This document shows positions 1-10,917 of a stretch of 64,000 bases of DNA, one piece after another. The DNA lies in assembly GCA_964036665.1 (NCBI GenBank), contig OZ038526.1, positions 8,804,001 to 8,868,000 on the forward strand, given 5' to 3'. Numbering within the stretch: position 1 is the first letter of the stretch; the number at the start of each line of letters is the position of its first letter. The translations under genes and the position numbers were made by a program. The notes under the pieces are model-generated. The model had not been told where the DNA came from. It was given only the letters and a program-made list of their open reading frames with translations, and searched no databases. Source of the DNA: Gordius sp. MW1 (Eukaryota; Nematomorpha; Gordioida; Gordea; Gordiidae).

Positions 1-423
1 TAGCGCCAGGCTTATTGGGGTTGAGTGGAATTACAGATTGTCGCTGAGATGCGGAGCTCAGGACACTAGAAACCGCTTGCGCTGGTGCTACGACGCTTGG
101 TTGTTGTGGTACCTGACCAATCAAACCGATTTGCTGATGGCCTGGGCAACCAACTGGGCCCGGCATTACGACGGGTGGAAAACTCCAGCTACCGGGTGGG
201 CTGGCCCTTGGGCCCGCACCGAACGGAGGCAATTCACCACATTGACTTCCAATACTCATGGAATCCCTAGGACTCGGCTCTTCCGGGGCCTTCGCCTCGA
301 CGAAATTCACTATGTAGCGCTCCATGACGGTTCGCGAATTCCATTTGGCTGACTCCCATACGTTTTTTCCGAACTTTTTTATCCAGTTCGTTCCGAGTAA
401 AGGCGGTCCCTTTACATCCGCCA
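1..423 (-). pseudogene. Broken continuation of Ty3-like protease and Pro/Gln-rich reading frame
   Basis: Reading on the minus strand past the stop of the Gag-protease frame, a shifted frame continues with ALVADVKGPPLLGTNWIKKF, the usual C-terminal strand of a retropepsin (LLG.NW). The protease is therefore broken by a frameshift near position 430. Further downstream an open stretch (about 350 to 1) is rich in Pro, Gln and Ser and resembles a linker or Gag-like region. No reverse transcriptase is visible before the window edge. Seen: the LLG motif and the frame change. Inferred: same element as the adjacent Gag-protease ORF. Confidence 0.5.
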
Positions 424-1245
424 CTAAGGCAGGCGCTTCAGGGTGGAACCTAGACGGGCCTCGGCTGTTACGTCCCCGATAATCTTTATCTCCTTGCCGC
501 CGAACGCATGTACGGAAGGTATCGGGTTTGTTTGCACCGGTAAACGCTCCTTCCACAAGTTAGCCGGCACGATTGTTACGGTGGAGCCCGTGTCCATAAG
601 AAAAGTTATCAAGGTGTTATTAACATATAAATCAATAGTCAAAATATCTAATGCATGGCCGAACCTGGTCATACTCGGGCCCGTCCTCGTCGCGTCGACC
701 GCAAATGCCTCGTCCCCTGGCTGGTGCATAGTCCTTAGGCCTTCGCCGATTGCCTCCCGACCTAGGGCGATTTCCACGGCCTTGTCCCATTTGAGGTCCT
801 TTTCGGCCATCAACGCGGCTTGCACCGTTGGGTCGTAGAGCCCTAAAATCAGCTGATCGAGCATTCTGGCCGATAATTCCCCGGGCTGAAAACCGCAGTC
901 CTTTGATGCCTCTTTTAGCCTTCGAATATAACGCATGAGTTCCTCCCCGGGCATTTGACGAATATTTCCAAACCTGAATCTCTGCGCCAGCGGGCAGGTA
1001 TGCCCTTTAAATACTCTCCTTGCCCTCTTGGTCGCTTCCTCGAAAGTCCATTCAGTAGGGTTATCCGGGTACGCGTCGTCCGCGATAACCTTAAATGCCT
1101 CCGCCGATAACGAACTTAGGAATCTGCACGTTTTCTGGGTATCCGATAACGTCCCTGATTGCGCCTTTATATTGGCCTCGAATTGAATTAGGAATGTTTC
1201 AATAGCATCGGATAACCGGAATAAATCCATAATGTTCCGATCCAT
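424..1245 (-). CDS. Ty3-like retrotransposon Gag plus retropepsin (fragment)
   Basis: A 273-residue frame. Residues about 1-180 have the layout of a Ty3/mdg4-type Gag: an alpha-helical capsid-like region with the W-x-F-EEA and QRFRFGNIRQ motifs, followed by a short linker. There is no CCHC knuckle. Residues about 205-265 carry a retropepsin start, MDTGSTVTIVP, where DTG is the catalytic triad of an aspartic protease, followed by the flap region AFGGKEIKI. Such a protein forms the particle of the element and cleaves its polyprotein. The frame starts 45 bp after the putative LTR end, as expected for a gag start. It stops early at GSTLKRLP, where the protease continues in another frame, so the copy is inactive. 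The family call is confident; the lineage is not resolved because no RT is present. Confidence 0.8.
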   Translation of the reverse strand: MDRNIMDLFRLSDAIETFLIQFEANIKAQSGTLSDTQKTCRFLSSLSAEAFKVIADDAYPDNPTEWTFEEATKRARRVFKGHTCPLAQRFRFGNIRQMPGEELMRYIRRLKEASKDCGFQPGELSARMLDQLILGLYDPTVQAALMAEKDLKWDKAVEIALGREAIGEGLRTMHQPGDEAFAVDATRTGPSMTRFGHALDILTIDLYVNNTLITFLMDTGSTVTIVPANLWKERLPVQTNPIPSVHAFGGKEIKIIGDVTAEARLGSTLKRLP

Positions 1246-1289
1246 TCCCTCTTTTGATTTATTTCCCGGTAGGTTCCCACGACGCCAAA

Positions 1290-1547
1290 TGTTGAGCTCA
1301 CAATGTTTTCGTCAACTCGACTTGTGAGCCTCGAAGTGTTATAGTCTACACGACTTTATTTACCCAAACTCCACGATAATTCAACGCGCGCGACGAATAT
1401 AAAATGATATAGAGAATAATCGCGATAAACCTATATATATATCACGCGATAAGGAAATCACGCGATATTACGCGATAAGGAAGATAATGCCATCTGTTGC
1501 GTTGACTTTTACTCCACCAGTATGATAGAACTTAAGCGTAAGTTACA
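1290..1547 (-). repeat. Putative 5-prime LTR and primer-binding site of the Ty3-like element
   Basis: On the minus strand this segment begins TGTAAC and ends CTCAACA, the TG...CA ends expected of an LTR. It contains a TATATATATAGG stretch and an AATAAA signal near 1350. Two bases after its end, TGGCGTCGTGGGAACC could serve as a tRNA primer-binding site, and the Gag ATG follows 45 bp after the LTR. Only one LTR is in the window, so the borders rest on motifs rather than on a repeat comparison. Confidence 0.5.
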
Positions 1548-1759
1548 TTTCGTCAATTATCCTCCACAATTAGTATCCCTGGAAATTTTTTTTGGAAACC
1601 CCCCCCCCCCCATGAGGCGATCCTAGCTACACCTATGCTAGCAGGTATAGCTACTAGTGTGAATCAACATGAATTTTTTATGTCATTAAACATTTGGTCA
1701 TAAAATTTCCTCGTGGATTTTAACCGGCCTAGCTGATCGACCTACTGCTTTTCGAACAA

Positions 1760-2157
1760 ATGTCTTACAAATTTAATAATATAGTTGGAAAATTAATTAA
1801 ATCTTCTGTTTCATCATCTTACGTCAAACAGGTAAAGGTTTTAAGTTATTTTGAAAGTTTATATAGGGTTTGAATCCTCTTAAGATATCAGAAAATAATA
1901 AGATAATAGATTCCACAGGATACATATATAATAATGTTTTAAAGGCTTCATCTCAGGCGGGGAATAGTTTAAGGAATCCAAATTATGAAACAGAATACCC
2001 TGTTCAAAATGGAATAGTTAGAAATATTGTTAAAAATGGCCCAAAACAAGTTAAGTTTTTCCTATACACCTTAGTTAAAGATGAAGAAGGTGCTTATTAC
2101 AATCCTAAATTGAAAGAGATTCAAGCAAGATTTGCTGTAAGCTTAAATATTTAATTG
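1760..2157 (+). CDS. Small two-exon gene, N-terminus like COX7A2L/COX7A-related protein
   Basis: Exon 1 is 1760-1831 (ATG, 24 codons, ends CAG before GTAAAG). Exon 2 is 1867-2157 after TATAG. The 35-bp intron 1832-1866 is phase 0 and contains an in-frame stop if read through, which supports splicing. The product is about 120 residues. Its start, M-x-YKF....KL, then S..Y..QGL.P across the junction, has the spacing of the COX7A-related family (COX7A2L/COX7RP), mitochondrial proteins of cytochrome c oxidase and respiratory supercomplexes. The C-terminal half (NGPKQVKFFLYTLVKDEEG) is not one I recognise and the usual transmembrane helix is not evident, so the product may be divergent, truncated before a further exon, or another small mitochondrial protein. 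It begins 213 bp from the Ty3 LTR. Confidence 0.5.
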
Positions 2158-2159
2158 AA

Positions 2160-2960
2160 TATATTTTTTATTTAAGAAACGAAGGGAAGAGGGATACCCA
2201 GTATATTTGTGGGCTGGCACACGTGATTATATTGTGGTGGGAATTTATACCACTTTATTCTTTCTCTGTCTTGCTCGGTCATTATATGTTCTTTATGAAT
2301 TATCAAGCAGATAGATTTACTTTAAATATTGCTTTAAATTATATTTACCCTATATAAAATATGTGTACCTTATTTATGATTTGTGAAAATAAAAAATAGA
2401 TATTGTTGCGATGACAAATATTTTTATCTAAATAAACTAGTAATTAGCAATAACTATAAGATTATGCTAATCCAACAATTTTTAAAAGACTATTAAACAT
2501 TTAGTTACTAGAATAATATAGTTTAAAGCATGTAGTACTTGTTCCCTAAACTATATATTTGATTTACTCTCTTATGAATTATCACAATTATAAATATTTT
2601 AACATCTCAAGCTGCTTGGCCTAAAATTGATTAATGTGATCAATTTCTATAAAGTGAAAAAAGCAAAAAAAAAATCTCGTGTTATAGTTGGTTTTGAAAA
2701 TGGGTGGGGTTGCCCTTATCAATTGTATTGCACATTATTTATATTATTGTGTTATTATCATGTTGCTTTAAAAAATCCTTTTGATCTGAAAAAGAAAAAT
2801 TTTAAATTTGCTTAATAATCAAATTAATCCAATGATTTTCTATATTTTGTTTTTGTCCTAGCTTACATGCATTTTTCATTATATAAAAAGTACTTGCAAA
2901 TAATTTAACAATTAAATTGTTTTAAATTTTGCAATCTTATTATCTAGTTAATATTTGTGG
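2160..2960. other. AT-rich spacer, no gene seen
   Basis: This is AT-rich DNA with poly-A stretches. The 62-codon open stretch at 2627-2815 has lysine-rich low-complexity composition and no recognisable motif, so I regard it as noise. Confidence 0.5.
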
Positions 2961-2965
2961 GCTTA

Positions 2966-3140
2966 TATGCATGGGTGTTGCCAGAGGGTGGTGGGGAGGG
3001 GCGCCTGCCCCATCTAAATCCAAAATTTTTGAAAATTTAATATTATTATGATTAAAATTACTAAAAATTATCATTTTGCCTCTCCCTAAATCATTATTAC
3101 CCCCCCCCCCCCCAATCCAATACTATTTACACCAATGCTT
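2966..3140. repeat. Degenerate poly-C-containing MITE-like repeat
   Basis: A degraded relative of the neighbouring 3166-3340 element. It begins ATGGGTGTTGCCAGAGGG, contains TTTTGCC followed by a C14 tract, and ends ACACCAATG. It has the same order of parts as the better copy but imperfect ends. Confidence 0.4.
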
Positions 3141-3165
3141 ATATGAATAATTAAAATACAAAACA

Positions 3166-3340
3166 ATGGGCGTAGCCAGGGGGGTGGCTGCCCCCCCCCC
3201 TACCTAAATGGCGAAAAAAAAAATTTCAATGCAAAAACCCTCAAAAATTTAAAAATACGTTTTGCCCCCCCCCCCCCCCCAATTGAACTTTTAAACGTTT
3301 TGCCTCCCCCCCCCCTAATCCATAACCTGGCTACGCCCAT
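3166..3340. mobile_element. Short MITE with ends ATGGGCGTAGCCAGG / CCTGGCTACGCCCAT
   Basis: A 175-bp segment with perfect 15-bp inverted ends at 3166-3180 and 3326-3340. Inside lie two blocks of TTTTGCC followed by long C tracts. A partial relative is at 3384-3420 and further copies are at 25975-26108, 32748-32895 and 32996-33063. It has no coding capacity. The parent transposon family is not identifiable from this window. Confidence 0.7.
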
Positions 3341-4028
3341 GTGGGCGGGCATACCCATAAGAATAGAAACTACATTATGTACAATGGCGTAGGCAGGATT
3401 GCCCAAGGGGGGGGGGGTGCCAAATAAGTTCGATTAAACAAAAAATAATTACAATTATATATATTGGATATTTAAGATGGGATTTTGATTAAAAATGCAT
3501 TAATAATATCTTCTGTATTTTGTTTGTACTTAAAAAAAGCATTAAGTTAATTTATTTAAAATTCATGACCCAATTTCGCCTGGGTCTTTCTTCCAAGGAC
3601 GCAATTTGTAAGCTTTTTCAATTTTAAGGGTCAGTGTGTGACTGTGAACAGAGATTAAATTCTAGGCCCGAGCCCTGCCCGCTAATTTTTTGCAAAGCAG
3701 AGCCCCAGCCTAGACGGTTCCCCCAAACAATCCTTTATATACTGATTTTTAAATTCAAAATCTTTTGTCAATATTAAAATAATTATTATTTATATGTCGA
3801 AATCATCAGGCTCAAACGAGTTTTTAAGCGACCCGCCAGTTTAACGTTCACTTGCAGCTAGAGCCCTGCAAAATTGAATTTTATCGGCCCGAGCCCGAAA
3901 CTTTTTTTTTAATCTTTGCCTGAGCCTGATTTGTTTTTTTCACTCAGGCCCGACCCGAGCCCGGCTCGACTTTTGTAAAAAATGTAAATTTGTACCAATT
4001 TTATTTCAAAAATTTATTTATAAATATA

Positions 4029-4259
4029 TTACGTATCTCGAATATTTTGTGATTTAAAATATGAATAATTATGGTAAATAAATAAAGTGGAGTCTAATTT
4101 CTGGGGTTTTAACGAAGTTCTTCTCTCTTCGTAAGCTCGCCCAGCTGTAGAAAAGGCTCGCTCACTGCTAGCTGATGTAGCAGGCAAATACCTTCTAGCC
4201 AAATTGCTCAAACAAGGAAATTCACTCTGATGCATCTTCCACCATTCCAAAACTTCCAT
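4029..4259 (-). pseudogene. hAT transposase C-terminal dimerisation domain fragment
   Basis: A 76-residue frame starting MEVLEWWKMHQSEFPCLSNL and containing ATSASSERAFSTAG. This is the hATC dimerisation segment that lets hAT transposases form the active multimer. It is isolated from the catalytic part and lies inside the 3859-4957 relic. Confidence 0.85.
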
Positions 4260-4463
4260 ACCATCAATATAATTCGTATTAAATATTTATGTAATTCATC
4301 TTCCTCAGCTTCGTAGTTATCTATTCTGGGCTCTTCCCAACTACTAAAATCTAAAAATTCTTCCTCCATTATATTATCTAGAAAAATAATAAGTGCTTAA
4401 TGTAAAAAATTACCATGCTCGACGGCTATACTAGGCGTAACTGTATTAACCGGAGGTTTAGCC

Positions 4464-4706
4464 TTAATACTTTCCTCCATAATTATTAAATTTCGTATGA
4501 CAAATGTCATCAAATTCATAGCGAGGCAGTATTATTAAATTTTGATACTTTGGATTTAATAATGCGGATAATTTATGAATAATATCAAGTTCAAATTTAG
4601 AATTTAAAAACGAAAGGGCCTTTTTGGCCAAAGTGTTAAACTCTTCGCTAAAAAAGGGTTTTTTCAAACATTCGATTAGTCTGTAAATATAGTCAAAGTC
4701 ATACAT
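4464..4706 (-). pseudogene. hAT transposase internal fragment
   Basis: An 80-residue frame with LNPKYQNLIIL, matching the LDPR(F/Y)K block that follows the catalytic core of hAT transposases. It lies upstream, in transposase order, of the hATC fragment and is separated from it by frame breaks. It belongs to the 3859-4957 relic. Confidence 0.6.
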
Positions 4707-4965
4707 AGCATAGATAGACCCACACGGCTAACCAAGAAATTAATATGAGGTGGTGGGGGGGGGTAGTAAAATTCTAAATATTTATTTGTAGGGGGATTAT
4801 TTTAATTATATTTTGGATTAATATTTATTCAAATTTTTTTTCGGGGTCGGGCTAGCCCATCAGGCCCGATCAATGTTTTAAAATCTGCCCGAGCCCGGCC
4901 CGAAAGCCCGTCGGGCCGGGCTCGGGCCAGGCCTCGGACAGTCCGTGCAGGGCTCTACTTGCAGC

Positions 4966-5973
4966 ACTGCATAAAACCATTTTTGTCAGATATAAAATTC
5001 TATGCAACGTTAATTTAACAAAATGACCAATTTTGTTAATTTTTAACTTTATTAACACAAAAACTTTCGAGATCTATTAAGTTAAAAATTACAAGTTCTA
5101 TAGATAATTTTAAGGGAAAAATTGCATTGATTAAATCATTCCTGTAAAAATTAAATAATTATAAAAATATCATCACCTTTTCATTTTCTGATATATATTT
5201 TAATAAATAATTAAAAAAATTGTTCAAATAATTTCACAGGCCAAACACTTATAGCTAAGCCCAGTCCGAGCCCGTTTGGTTACCTTGAATCCCGTCCAAG
5301 CCCGGCCCGCAATTTTTTCTTAACATAAAGCTCAAGGTACGTATATAGGCAGGCCAGAATTTTATATTTCTAACTTAGCCGATGCCATTTGCCTTAATAA
5401 AGATGGCTATGTCATGATCTTTGGAAAGTAGACTTAAAAACTTTATAAAACAATGAGTATTATTAATTTTTAATTGAATTTGTTCATCAATCTATATTAA
5501 AGATTTTAAAGTAAGTTTCAATGAAGCATGCATTGCATCAATGAAGCTTGCAAAGCGCTTTGTAAAATTATGGTTTACTTTGAGTATCTAATAACCTTGA
5601 ATTCGTTTTAACATGAAAATCTACTTACAAACACCTCAATAACTTGCTATTATAATGATTCTTCTAACCCTCTTGGACACTATAGGCATATAAACCTTAG
5701 ATTTATTATACTATAAGGATAGTGTTTTAAAACTAATTTACTTTTTGTGGACATATTGCATGTTAATTCCTTAAATAATTGTGAACATTTGTGAATAAAA
5801 ATAAAATATCAATGTTGAATTCTTAACAATAGTGTACAGGTTGTATAATATTTGAATTATAAAGCAGTTCCATATACAACTCATTCAATCTGATGCCAAA
5901 GCATTACATAACCATTACAAGATGTACACATAAAAGAGTCTGCACCAAGCAGCTTATGCTTTAAAATATTTTC
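4966..5973. other. Old repeat remnants and AT-rich spacer
   Basis: CCCGAGCCCG words near 3665 and 5265-5310 suggest a second, older GC-ended element around the hAT insertion, but I cannot define its ends. From 5340 to 5973 I see only AT-rich DNA without a gene. Confidence 0.4.
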
Positions 5974-6951
5974 ATGGTTAACCTTAAAGCACTTTGCCCC
6001 TCCTGCAAGAGAATCATTGGAATAAATAAAAATTTCTACTTCTTTTTACATGGCCCTATGTCAGCAAGATGTAAATATTCTGGTCAAAAAGCACCACCAG
6101 TAAGTGCAATCCCCCCTATAACGATTATAGGTGATATTGGAGAACAAACATCTCCTTTAATAGCAAATGTAGAGGATGATCAAGCAGAAGTTGAAGAGAG
6201 CCATGTCCTTGATTTTAATGATTACAGCTTGCCAACCAATGTTTTACCTCCAGATTTTTCATGGAGTAATTCCTTCCTTACTCTCTCCTTCCCTAACACG
6301 TTATCTAGAATTCCTAGAGGGGCAAGACAGGCTGTTCAACAACTTATTATAAATTTGATAACCTCCATAACTAATGATCCTATGAACCTTGCTAATTGGG
6401 ACAAAATCCTTAAATTCTCATACCACATTCTCTTTATCAGGCCTCCCGAAGACTTAAACCTATCTAAACAGATAAAAGACTCCATCGTTACTTTTGATAT
6501 CAATAAACCCTTATGTTCTTCCCATACAAAACCTGCTTTTGCATCATCACTGAAACATACTGCAAAGCTAGTATCTAACAAAATTAACCACTTTAATCCA
6601 AAAGGAGCTCTGAGGGTGTTTTATGGCAACGATATAATCGCCCCAAGCACACAGGAAACTTACAACCAGCTTATACTAAAACATCCTCCTTCTTCATCCT
6701 CAGATAAATATCCCCACTCTAAATCCAACATATCCTTAGATTCCGCTGAGGTCGCCGAAGCCATTAACTCATTTCCCCTAGATTCTGCAGCTGGCCTAGA
6801 CGGAATCCGCCCTATAGATCTCCAAGATTTACTTAAAATGAATAACCTTAACTCAACATGCCTCTTAAAGGCCATAACATCTTTATGCAACCTTATTGTT
6901 AATGGGAACATACCTTATGAAATAATACCTTTCTGTTTGGCGCCAAATTGA
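5974..6951 (+). pseudogene. LINE ORF, N-terminal part (zinc finger to RT start)
   Basis: A 325-residue frame. Residues 9-33 hold CPSCKRIIG...HGPMSARC, a C2HC-type finger typical of nucleic-acid-binding N-termini in such LINEs. Residues about 255-310 (AEAINSFPLDSAAGLDGIRP) are the start of the RT domain (SAAGLDG.....L). The frame ends at CLAPN, where the expected F.G.KLIA.KKP continues one base shifted in the next frame. One indel in the 6918-6948 interval therefore separates the halves, and the copy cannot make a full RT without frameshifting. The initiation codon is uncertain. Confidence 0.75.
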
Positions 6952-8885
6952 TAGCGATTAAGAAGCCAGATAATTCCCTAAGACCTATCGCTATTGGCGG
7001 AGTATTTAGGAGGATTATTTCGAAAATAATATGCAATAAAATTAAACCGATTCTTTCCATCAACCTAAGTCCACACCAATTAGGTTTTGGAATAAAGGGA
7101 GGCTGCGAAGCTGCTAGTCATGCCGCTAGGCTAGCCCTCGAATTCATACCATCGGACCATTGCATGGTCAAATTAGACTTTGCTAACGCTTTCAATTGCA
7201 TTCGTAGAGACGGCCTTATTAAAAACTTTCTCGAGGATTTTCCAGAGTTCCATAACTACATCCTATTAAGTTATGGCTCAACATCCTTTTTAAGATTTGG
7301 GGATTTTACAGTTAAATCAACTGAAGGTATCCAACAGGGTGACCCATTGGGTCCGCCATTATTTTGCTTAGGTATTCAAAGTTTAGTAGAAAAAATATCA
7401 CACGAATGCGACCTATCATTAAATATATGGTACTTGGACGATGCCACCCTTTGTGGCCATCCTCGCGAAGTTTTTAAAGCTATCAAAATTATAAAAGAAT
7501 TCGAACTAATTTTAAAACTTAGACTAAATGAGACCAAATGTGAGATCTTTCAACCCCCTGACTACACATTATATCCCCACGTTACCCCTCTTTTAGCAAT
7601 CAAGAAAGACGCTATGTGCCACCTTGGATCGCCCATAGGCGGTAGAGTTGGACTCGCTACTTATTTGGAGAAAAATCTCTCTATTTTAAAGTCAAAATTA
7701 GATCTCTTAAAGTGTCTGCCTTCACACCACGCTTTTTACATAATAAAAAACTATTTTAATATTTCAAAGATTCAGCACTGTTTTCGCTCTTCAAGTGCTT
7801 TTTTACACTCGGAAATTTTAAACCTCTTCGAACAAAATATTAAATCTATTTTACAATCTATTTTAAATATTAAATTCAATACTCATAGCTGGTTACAAGC
7901 TTCCCTACCAACCAAATCGGGTGGTTTAGGGATTCGCTCACCGGCCTCAATATCTCTAGTCTCCTTTATTTCATCTTATAAATCCGTACAAGATACCATT
8001 TTTAAGTTGTATCCGGTTAAAGAAGACCCGCTTCTACCCATTGCTTTAGCTACTTGGGAAAACAACACCAATCCCGAAACACATTTGCCACAAACCTCAC
8101 GACAAAGAGATTGGGATGCCGGACTTGTGTTGCACTCCGTTGATTATCTAATTTCGAGTAGCGATGCAAGTCAGTGTTCTAATTTAAGGTCGTTTTTGTT
8201 TGATGGCTCAGGTCACGAATGGCTAGAGGCCTACCCAAGCTGTCTCACCGGGATGATGCTGGAGGACTCGGAGCTTTCGTACTCCATAGCACTCCGGCTA
8301 GGGGTGAAATTTTCGAAGCCATTTATTTGCCGAAATTGCAGCATACTCGTAGACGAACAAGCCAGGCATCCCTTACACTGCCTGGCAAACAAATTCAAAT
8401 ATACTAGACACAATAAAGCCAACGCCTTAATTCAAAGTGCCCTGAAGAGAGCAAAGATTCCATCCATCTTGGAGCCATCGGACCCCGCCTTGGAGGGACG
8501 TATGCGTCCTGATGGATCTTCTTTAGTCCCATGGAGCAATGGTCTTCACCTTAAATGGGACTTCACATGTATTGACCTATTTGCCCCCTCTAACTGCAAC
8601 AATGATCCTTTAGCTGTTGCAGAGGGGCGGAAAACCAATAAATACAAAGCCCTATTATCCTCAAATATTTTTATTCCATTGGTTGCTTCGTGTTCAGGCA
8701 CCTTTGGCAAACAGGCCTTAGCTTTTTTTAAAGAGGTTGGAAGACGTTCTCCCCCGTCTAAACATTCGGTACCCTTTTTACTAAAACAAAGACTTGGTAT
8801 TCTTATAGCCAAGTACAACTTTAAATCGTTCGCGGATTCTTGGCCAATTTTGGAAGATCCCCTCGATGATGATATATCCGAATAG
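6948..8885 (+). pseudogene. LINE ORF, RT palm to C-terminal nuclease-like domain
   Basis: A 645-residue frame without an ATG at its start, continuing the upstream frame after a one-base shift. RT landmarks are KKPDNSLRPIAIGG, KLDFANAFNCIRR (first catalytic Asp), GIQQGDPLGPPLF and WYLDDATL (YxDD catalytic pair, about residue 161). These blocks make cDNA from the element RNA at a nicked target. Residues about 535-620 (HLKWDFTCIDLFAPSN, AEGRKTNKY, ASCSGTFGKQALAFF) have the D...E-x-K layout suggesting a restriction-like endonuclease for target nicking. That assignment is inferred from position and spacing. A 3-prime UTR and poly-A follow. Apart from the 5-prime frameshift this half is intact. Confidence 0.85.
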
Positions 8886-8999
8886 TGTATTATTTTATTC
8901 GGCGCATTTTGCCTTTTATATTTCATGTATTTATATTATATTACTGTCAGCGGATTTTTAACAAATAAACTTTAAAAAAAAAAAAAAAAAAAAATAATA

Positions 9000-10300
9000 A
9001 ATAAAATAATTATTTGTATTTTATTAGTGAAATTAAGGAATCAGAAGCAAGTTTAAATAAGCATGTTAAACGCTTATAAATATTGAATTATTAACTTTGG
9101 CATCTTCCTCTTCTATTTAAGAAGTTAACGTTTTTTAAAGAAATATTAATTAATTATATTTCATTTTAAACCACGCGAAGGGAAGGAAAATTTGTTAATA
9201 AATAGTCTTAGAATAATTAGATTTTCACCTAAACTTAAATTAATTATTTCTATCAGTACAACATTAACACGAATCCTATTGATATCATTGAGTTTTTGTA
9301 TAAAATTATGAAAGTAATTTGAATTTTTTTGTCAGTGGGGGCGGGGAGTTATAGCTCGAAAACCTTCCCCCCTTGCCCCGTTCTTTCGAAATTTATATTT
9401 TCTCTTTTAGGTTTTCCAATTTATGTGAAAAACTTGTTATATTAAATTCCAAATAACCCTAAAAGCATGTTTTAACAGATGAAGTAAATTTTGTTCACTT
9501 TGCATTGACCACATCAATTTTGTCCGCATTTTAAGGAGAAATGTCACAGGTGTAATCACATGAGACATAATGATATTCTTAAAAGCCCGACCTGGTTTTG
9601 GGTTTTTGCGTTTTAGATAGTAATTATATTCAAGGGCTAATAAATAGGGAAACATTAAAGAATTTTGTAAGATTTTTATTTAATATTTGGCAAAGTTTTA
9701 TTTTTAAATTTGTTGGACTATGTATCTATATATATAAAAATGTAACTCCATTTTCTATGTCCTCTGATAACTCCTAAAGTTCTTGCCCGATTGCCACCAA
9801 ATCTGGCCAGAATATTGCCTTAGCATCCTAGATGGTTTATATATACTTTTTATCGACCTGCGACAGCTGTAACCCTGTTTTTTAATAGTGCTTACCGCCA
9901 TCTAGCGGATGAGAGAAACAACGTTTTTATACTTATTTATCGTGCTACTATTGCCTTAAAAAGCTTTTTCACGATTGCTTTGTCAGTCTCTCCATTTTTT
10001 ACTCAACTACGCCCGTTTTTTTGACAATATATAAGTATGTGACAAATAAATAATTACGATACCTAAAACATCACCATTTTCTTAAATAAAAATAACGTGC
10101 GCTTTTCAAAAATTCTCACTTTACGAAGTTTGCTGCTAATCATTTATTATTTTTGTAAATAAATTACATATTTTATGAAGGGGAGATAAATAAATAAAAA
10201 GTTAAGAGTCATAAATATCTGGAAAACATTCCGCTATGGCTAATGAATTATATTTACAGATAATGCCGATTTTCTGTCTCATAAAAAATGATTTGCGACT
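9000..10300. other. AT-rich spacer with a degraded Helitron-like or TATA-rich repeat
   Basis: No gene is seen. At about 9724-9910 a segment begins TCTATATATATAAAAATG and runs through non-coding text. Its start resembles the putative Helitron at 10604, but I found no matching 3-prime hairpin and CTAG end. Confidence 0.35.
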
Positions 10301-10313
10301 ATCATGGGATAGT

Positions 10314-10460
10314 AGTGCTGTAAACATTTTTTAAAATATCGAACGCGTTCGCGTTCAACGTTCAATGAAAAAAATTGAACGCGTTCACGTTCACGTTAGT
10401 TTTCAAAAAAAGGAACTCGTTCACGTTCATGAACGCGTTCACGTTCGTTCAAAATTTTAT
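10314..10460. repeat. Cluster of GAACG/CGTTC repeats next to an AGTGCTGTAAA end
   Basis: AGTGCTGTAAACATTTTT followed by dense alternating GAACGCGTTC and GTTCACGTTC words, ending about 10460. This layout, a CAGTG.TGTAAA-type end with subterminal repeats, resembles hAT termini. GGAACGCCGTTC recurs at 11534, possibly the other end. Transposase-like coding is not evident, so borders are uncertain. Confidence 0.4.
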
Positions 10461-10603
10461 AATAATTTTTTTAAATTAAATTTAATATAAATATCTTATA
10501 TTTTTAAAATATATTAGCCATGATAAAAAATAAGTTTTATTCCAATATAATATAACAGAGCGAATATAAAGATTTTTTATTTATAAAAAAATTTTCTTAT
10601 TAA

Positions 10604-10917
10604 TCTTATATATAAAAATGAAACTATGTGTGTGTGTGTATATATATGCCGCCACCAATTTTGGAAAACTACCAGACCGATTTGGCTCAAAATTTCACAG
10701 TTTATTCCTGACACTCCGGAGCATGTTTTAAGATTTGTTCGAGCCAAGTCGGTCCAGTAGTTTTCGAGTATTCGTACGCGTTGCACTGTATACGGAAATA
10801 GAACAATAGAAGTAGAACATCAAACTTTATTTTTACTTCAATAACCATGCCATAAAATTCCAACATAATTTAATACACCCGGGTAAATGGTAAAACAACG
10901 TTTGCCGGGTCATCTAG
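10604..10917 (+). mobile_element. Putative short non-autonomous Helitron
   Basis: It begins TCTTATATATAAAAATGAA after A and ends TTTGCCGGGTCATCTAG before T, with complementary ACCCGG and CCGGGT words about 20 bases apart just before the end. TC start, near-terminal hairpin, CTAG end and A/T insertion site are the Helitron hallmarks. It contains no Rep or helicase coding and is 314 bp long. Definition by one copy only makes this tentative. Confidence 0.5.

Larger units (their letters stand above)
3859..4957 (-). mobile_element. hAT transposon relic with perfect 8-bp target duplication
   Basis: The ends are TAGAGCCCTGCA (3859-3870) and its inverse (4946-4957). The flanks CTTGCAGC at 3851-3858 and 4958-4965 are an identical 8-bp target-site duplication, the hAT signature. 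GC-rich CCCGAGCCCGG words crowd both subterminal regions. On the minus strand, 4464-4706 keeps LNPKYQNLIILP (transposase core region) and 4029-4259 keeps the C-terminal dimerisation motif (WW..H...FP.L..LARRYL, then SASSERAFSTAG). The RNase H-like catalytic core and N-terminal BED finger are absent, so this is a non-autonomous 1.1-kb deletion derivative. Confidence 0.9.
5974..8996 (+). mobile_element. Non-LTR retrotransposon with N-terminal zinc finger, RT and C-terminal nuclease-like domain
   Basis: A nearly full coding unit followed by a 3-prime UTR and a poly-A tail of about 22 A at 8973-8995. The order of parts is CPSC...H...C zinc finger, RT, then a C-terminal segment reminiscent of restriction-like endonuclease domains. 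A single frameshift near 6930 splits it. No clear target duplication was found. The plan is that of early-branching LINEs with a C-terminal nuclease rather than APE-type LINEs. Confidence 0.85.

Noticed and set aside
2627..2815. 62-codon ORF
   Set aside because: Low-complexity lysine-rich sequence in AT-rich DNA, no motif.
3090..3420. Poly-C and poly-G runs as a regulatory structure
   Set aside because: They are internal parts of MITE copies, and homopolymer length is prone to sequencing error.
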